6,071 nt of DNA from a bacterium (GTDB lineage Bacteria > Auribacterota > UBA3054 > B51-G9), in contig JAOZSF010000130.1 in NCBI GenBank assembly GCA_029939815.1, forward strand, positions 1-6,071. The letters are read 5' to 3'. Under the pieces are notes generated by a model. That model made no database searches and was not told the DNA's origin. It saw only the letters and a list, made by a program, of their open reading frames with translations. Both the position numbers and the translations under genes were made by a program. Positions within the stretch are counted from its first letter, which is position 1, and each line of letters starts with the position of its first letter. Shown piece after piece: positions 4,928-6,071 of this stretch.

Positions 4928-5701
4928 ATGTGTGAAAAAATTTTATTGAATTCAAAGGGCGATATTACTTATCTGACTCTAAATAATCCGCAGAAAAGAA
5001 ATGCCTTTGATAAGGAAATGTCAGATTTTATTATTAAGGAAATTAAAAACGCTGAATCAAAAAATCAACGCGGAATTGTTATTAATGCTGTCATCTCAAA
5101 CGGTATCTTTTCCGCAGGGCATGATTTAAATGAACTGGAATCCGCAAGCGACTTATCTCAGGACCCTATGTTTGAAATGTTCGACTCAATACTTAATACA
5201 AATATTCCGGTTATTGCTGAAGTTGATGGATTTGTTTTTGCAGGAGCATTACATTTGTTGATGGTTTGTGATTTGGTATACGCGACAAAAACATCTAAAA
5301 TAATTATGACAGCTAATAAAATGGGGGTCCCATTTTCATTGCAAAATTACCAAAATTGGCTTTCTGTTATGGGGCTTCATAAAATAAAAGAACTTTTTTA
5401 TACCGCTACACCCCTTAATGCAGAAGATGCTTATAATTCAGGAATCTTTAATGCAATTCTCGATTCAACAGATGAGTTGAAAGAAAAAGTTGAAAGTGTA
5501 TGTCAAGCGATTATTTCTTGTTGCCCGGTCGGGATTTCTAATTCTAAATTTCAACTTAACTTATTAGCGAATAATGTTATTGTTGATTATGATTCAGCTG
5601 TAAAAATAGAAACTATGAGAAATGATATTTTAAACAGCAATGATTTTATAAAAAGAGTTGATGCACTCATTGATAAAATTAATCACAAAAAAACTCCATA
5701 A
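4928..5701 (+). CDS. Crotonase-fold (enoyl-CoA hydratase/isomerase family) protein, methylmalonyl-CoA decarboxylase (ScpB)-like
   Basis: This 257-residue protein has the crotonase fold, which stabilises thioester enolates in an oxyanion hole. FSAGHDLNEL (61-70) and DGFVFAGALHLLMVCDL (100-116) provide the two oxyanion-hole segments. Both glutamates typical of enoyl-CoA hydratases are missing: the usual GGxxEL position has His109, and the usual PE position reads VPF (134-136). From memory, the pattern AGHDxxEL, MGVP(Y/F), KELxxTAxPLxAxxAxxxGIxN closely follows E. coli methylmalonyl-CoA decarboxylase (ScpB/YgfG). Its active-site Tyr140 would correspond to Phe136 here, so the reaction may differ. 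A role as decarboxylase of a CoA ester made by the adjacent CoA-transferase is reasonable inference. It is AT-rich: two 60-base lines (5041-5100 and 5581-5640) hold 18 and 15 G/C bases. It ends 8 bases before the truncated larC copy. Confidence 0.88.
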   Translation: MCEKILLNSKGDITYLTLNNPQKRNAFDKEMSDFIIKEIKNAESKNQRGIVINAVISNGIFSAGHDLNELESASDLSQDPMFEMFDSILNTNIPVIAEVDGFVFAGALHLLMVCDLVYATKTSKIIMTANKMGVPFSLQNYQNWLSVMGLHKIKELFYTATPLNAEDAYNSGIFNAILDSTDELKEKVESVCQAIISCCPVGISNSKFQLNLLANNVIVDYDSAVKIETMRNDILNSNDFIKRVDALIDKINHKKTP

Positions 5702-5709
5702 GGAAAATA

Positions 5710-5925
5710 ACTACTTTCGGGGTTGGAAGTTGGAAAATTAATCGAACATGTCTTGACAGAAAAATGGAAAAATTTAATTCTTCACTCGGCGAAGTAAAAA
5801 TAAAAATCGGAACTATTGACGGAATATCAAAAAAAATGCCGGAATTTGATGACTGTCTGAAACTTGCTAAAAAGCACAAAATTCCTGTGTGGAAAGTTTA
5901 TAATAAAATCATCGGGGAAATATAA
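5710..5925 (+). pseudogene. Truncated larC 3' end (second copy)
   Basis: The frame ACT ACT TTC continues as TTFGVGSWKINRTCLDRK and runs to TAA at 5923-5925. It corresponds to LarC residues 318-388 of the upstream gene and ends GEI instead of GEIEYM. It lacks about 81% of LarC, including the N-terminal domain and His-rich stretch, and has no start codon or ribosome-binding site at its left edge. The first in-frame ATG (5764) would give 53 residues. It is best read as a displaced 3' remnant, with 5710-5921 the right copy of the 212-bp direct repeat. Confidence 0.9.
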
Positions 5926-6071
5926 TGGAGGGACGCCGTCCCCGGCGTCCAAAAATTGCAAATCAAAAATCGGGAACAAAATGGAGGGACGCCGTCCCCG
6001 GCGTCCAAAAATTGCGAATCAAAAATCGGGAACAAAATGGAGGGACGCCGTCCCGGCGTCCAAAAATTGCA
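5925..6071 (+). repeat. 56-bp tandem repeat with GC-rich hairpin in each unit
   Basis: Units start at 5925, 5981 and 6037; the third is cut by the window edge. Each carries GGACGCCG / CGGCGTCC arms with a 4-base loop at 5931-5950 and 5987-6006. The third hairpin (6043-6061) has lost one C, leaving a 3-base loop. Units 1 and 2 differ by a single A to G change (TTGCAAATC to TTGCGAATC). The hairpin arms are followed by AAAAATTG, not a T-run, on the plus strand. It resembles a REP/BIME-type array. Confidence 0.9.

Larger units (their letters stand above)
3732..5709. mobile_element. Putative inserted cassette between larC 3'-end repeats
   Basis: The segment between the two direct repeats holds exactly one tightly coupled gene pair, a CoA-transferase and a crotonase-fold protein. 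Both have good Shine-Dalgarno sequences, unlike the genes to the left, and parts of the pair are very AT-rich. No integrase, transposase, terminal inverted repeat or tRNA is present, so mobility is inferred only from the flanking duplication. An imperfect tandem duplication followed by deletion, or a misassembly, could give the same layout. Confidence 0.4.

Noticed and set aside
5764..5925. Functional 53-residue small protein from the larC remnant
   Set aside because: There is no ribosome-binding site or promoter, and the sequence is simply the larC C-terminus cut within a domain.
5931..6061. Intrinsic terminators in the right-end hairpins
   Set aside because: The stems are strong but are followed by A-rich sequence on the plus strand and by CTCCATTTTG on the minus strand, without a proper T-run.
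5925..6071. CRISPR array
   Set aside because: The whole 56-bp unit, including the part between hairpins, is repeated almost exactly, so there are no variable spacers.

Overview
The window is a bacterial chromosomal segment carrying three genes for the nickel-pincer nucleotide (NPN) cofactor of lactate racemase-type enzymes: larB (cut by the left edge), larE and larC. It also carries a MarC/YhgN-family membrane protein, a class III CoA-transferase and a crotonase-fold protein resembling methylmalonyl-CoA decarboxylase. LarA itself, the usual user of the cofactor, is not in the window. The source cannot be named. AT-rich genes, many short interspersed palindromes and degenerate repeats, and a LarE of the three-cysteine (probably [4Fe-4S]) type suggest an anaerobic, probably uncultivated bacterium. 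larB, larE, marC and larC have no clear Shine-Dalgarno sequence, while the CoA-transferase and crotonase genes do.

Layout. 1-623 (-): larB, 3' end outside the window. 624-826: a spacer made almost entirely of repeat-like fragments. 827-1609 (-): larE, with a perfect extended -10 box so close to its ATG that the transcript may be leaderless. 1610-1951: divergent intergenic region with inverted repeats and promoters for both directions. 1952-2539 (+): marC/yhgN-like gene. 2569-3744 (+): larC, a single intact frame that contains an in-frame REP-like palindrome. 3799-4926 and 4928-5701 (+): tightly coupled CoA-transferase and crotonase genes. 5710-5925: a truncated second copy of the larC 3' end. 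5925-6071: a 56-bp tandem repeat, each unit with a GC-rich hairpin.

How the genes work together. In the characterised Lar pathway, LarB carboxylates and hydrolyses nicotinic acid adenine dinucleotide, LarE converts both carboxylates to thioacids, and LarC inserts nickel using CTP. All three steps are represented here. The CoA-transferase and crotonase genes form their own two-gene unit, likely activating an acid to its CoA ester and then decarboxylating or otherwise transforming it. They need not belong to the Lar pathway.

The most striking structure is a 212-bp direct repeat of the larC 3' end flanking the CoA-transferase/crotonase pair, with a period of 2190 bp. All four mismatches lie in its first 27 bp, and the remaining 185 bp are identical. 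This is what a single-crossover insertion of a small circle, or another recombination event at the larC 3' end, would leave. The second notable point is that a palindrome inside the larC coding sequence is the same element as the hairpin in the right-end tandem repeat, differing by one compensatory base pair.
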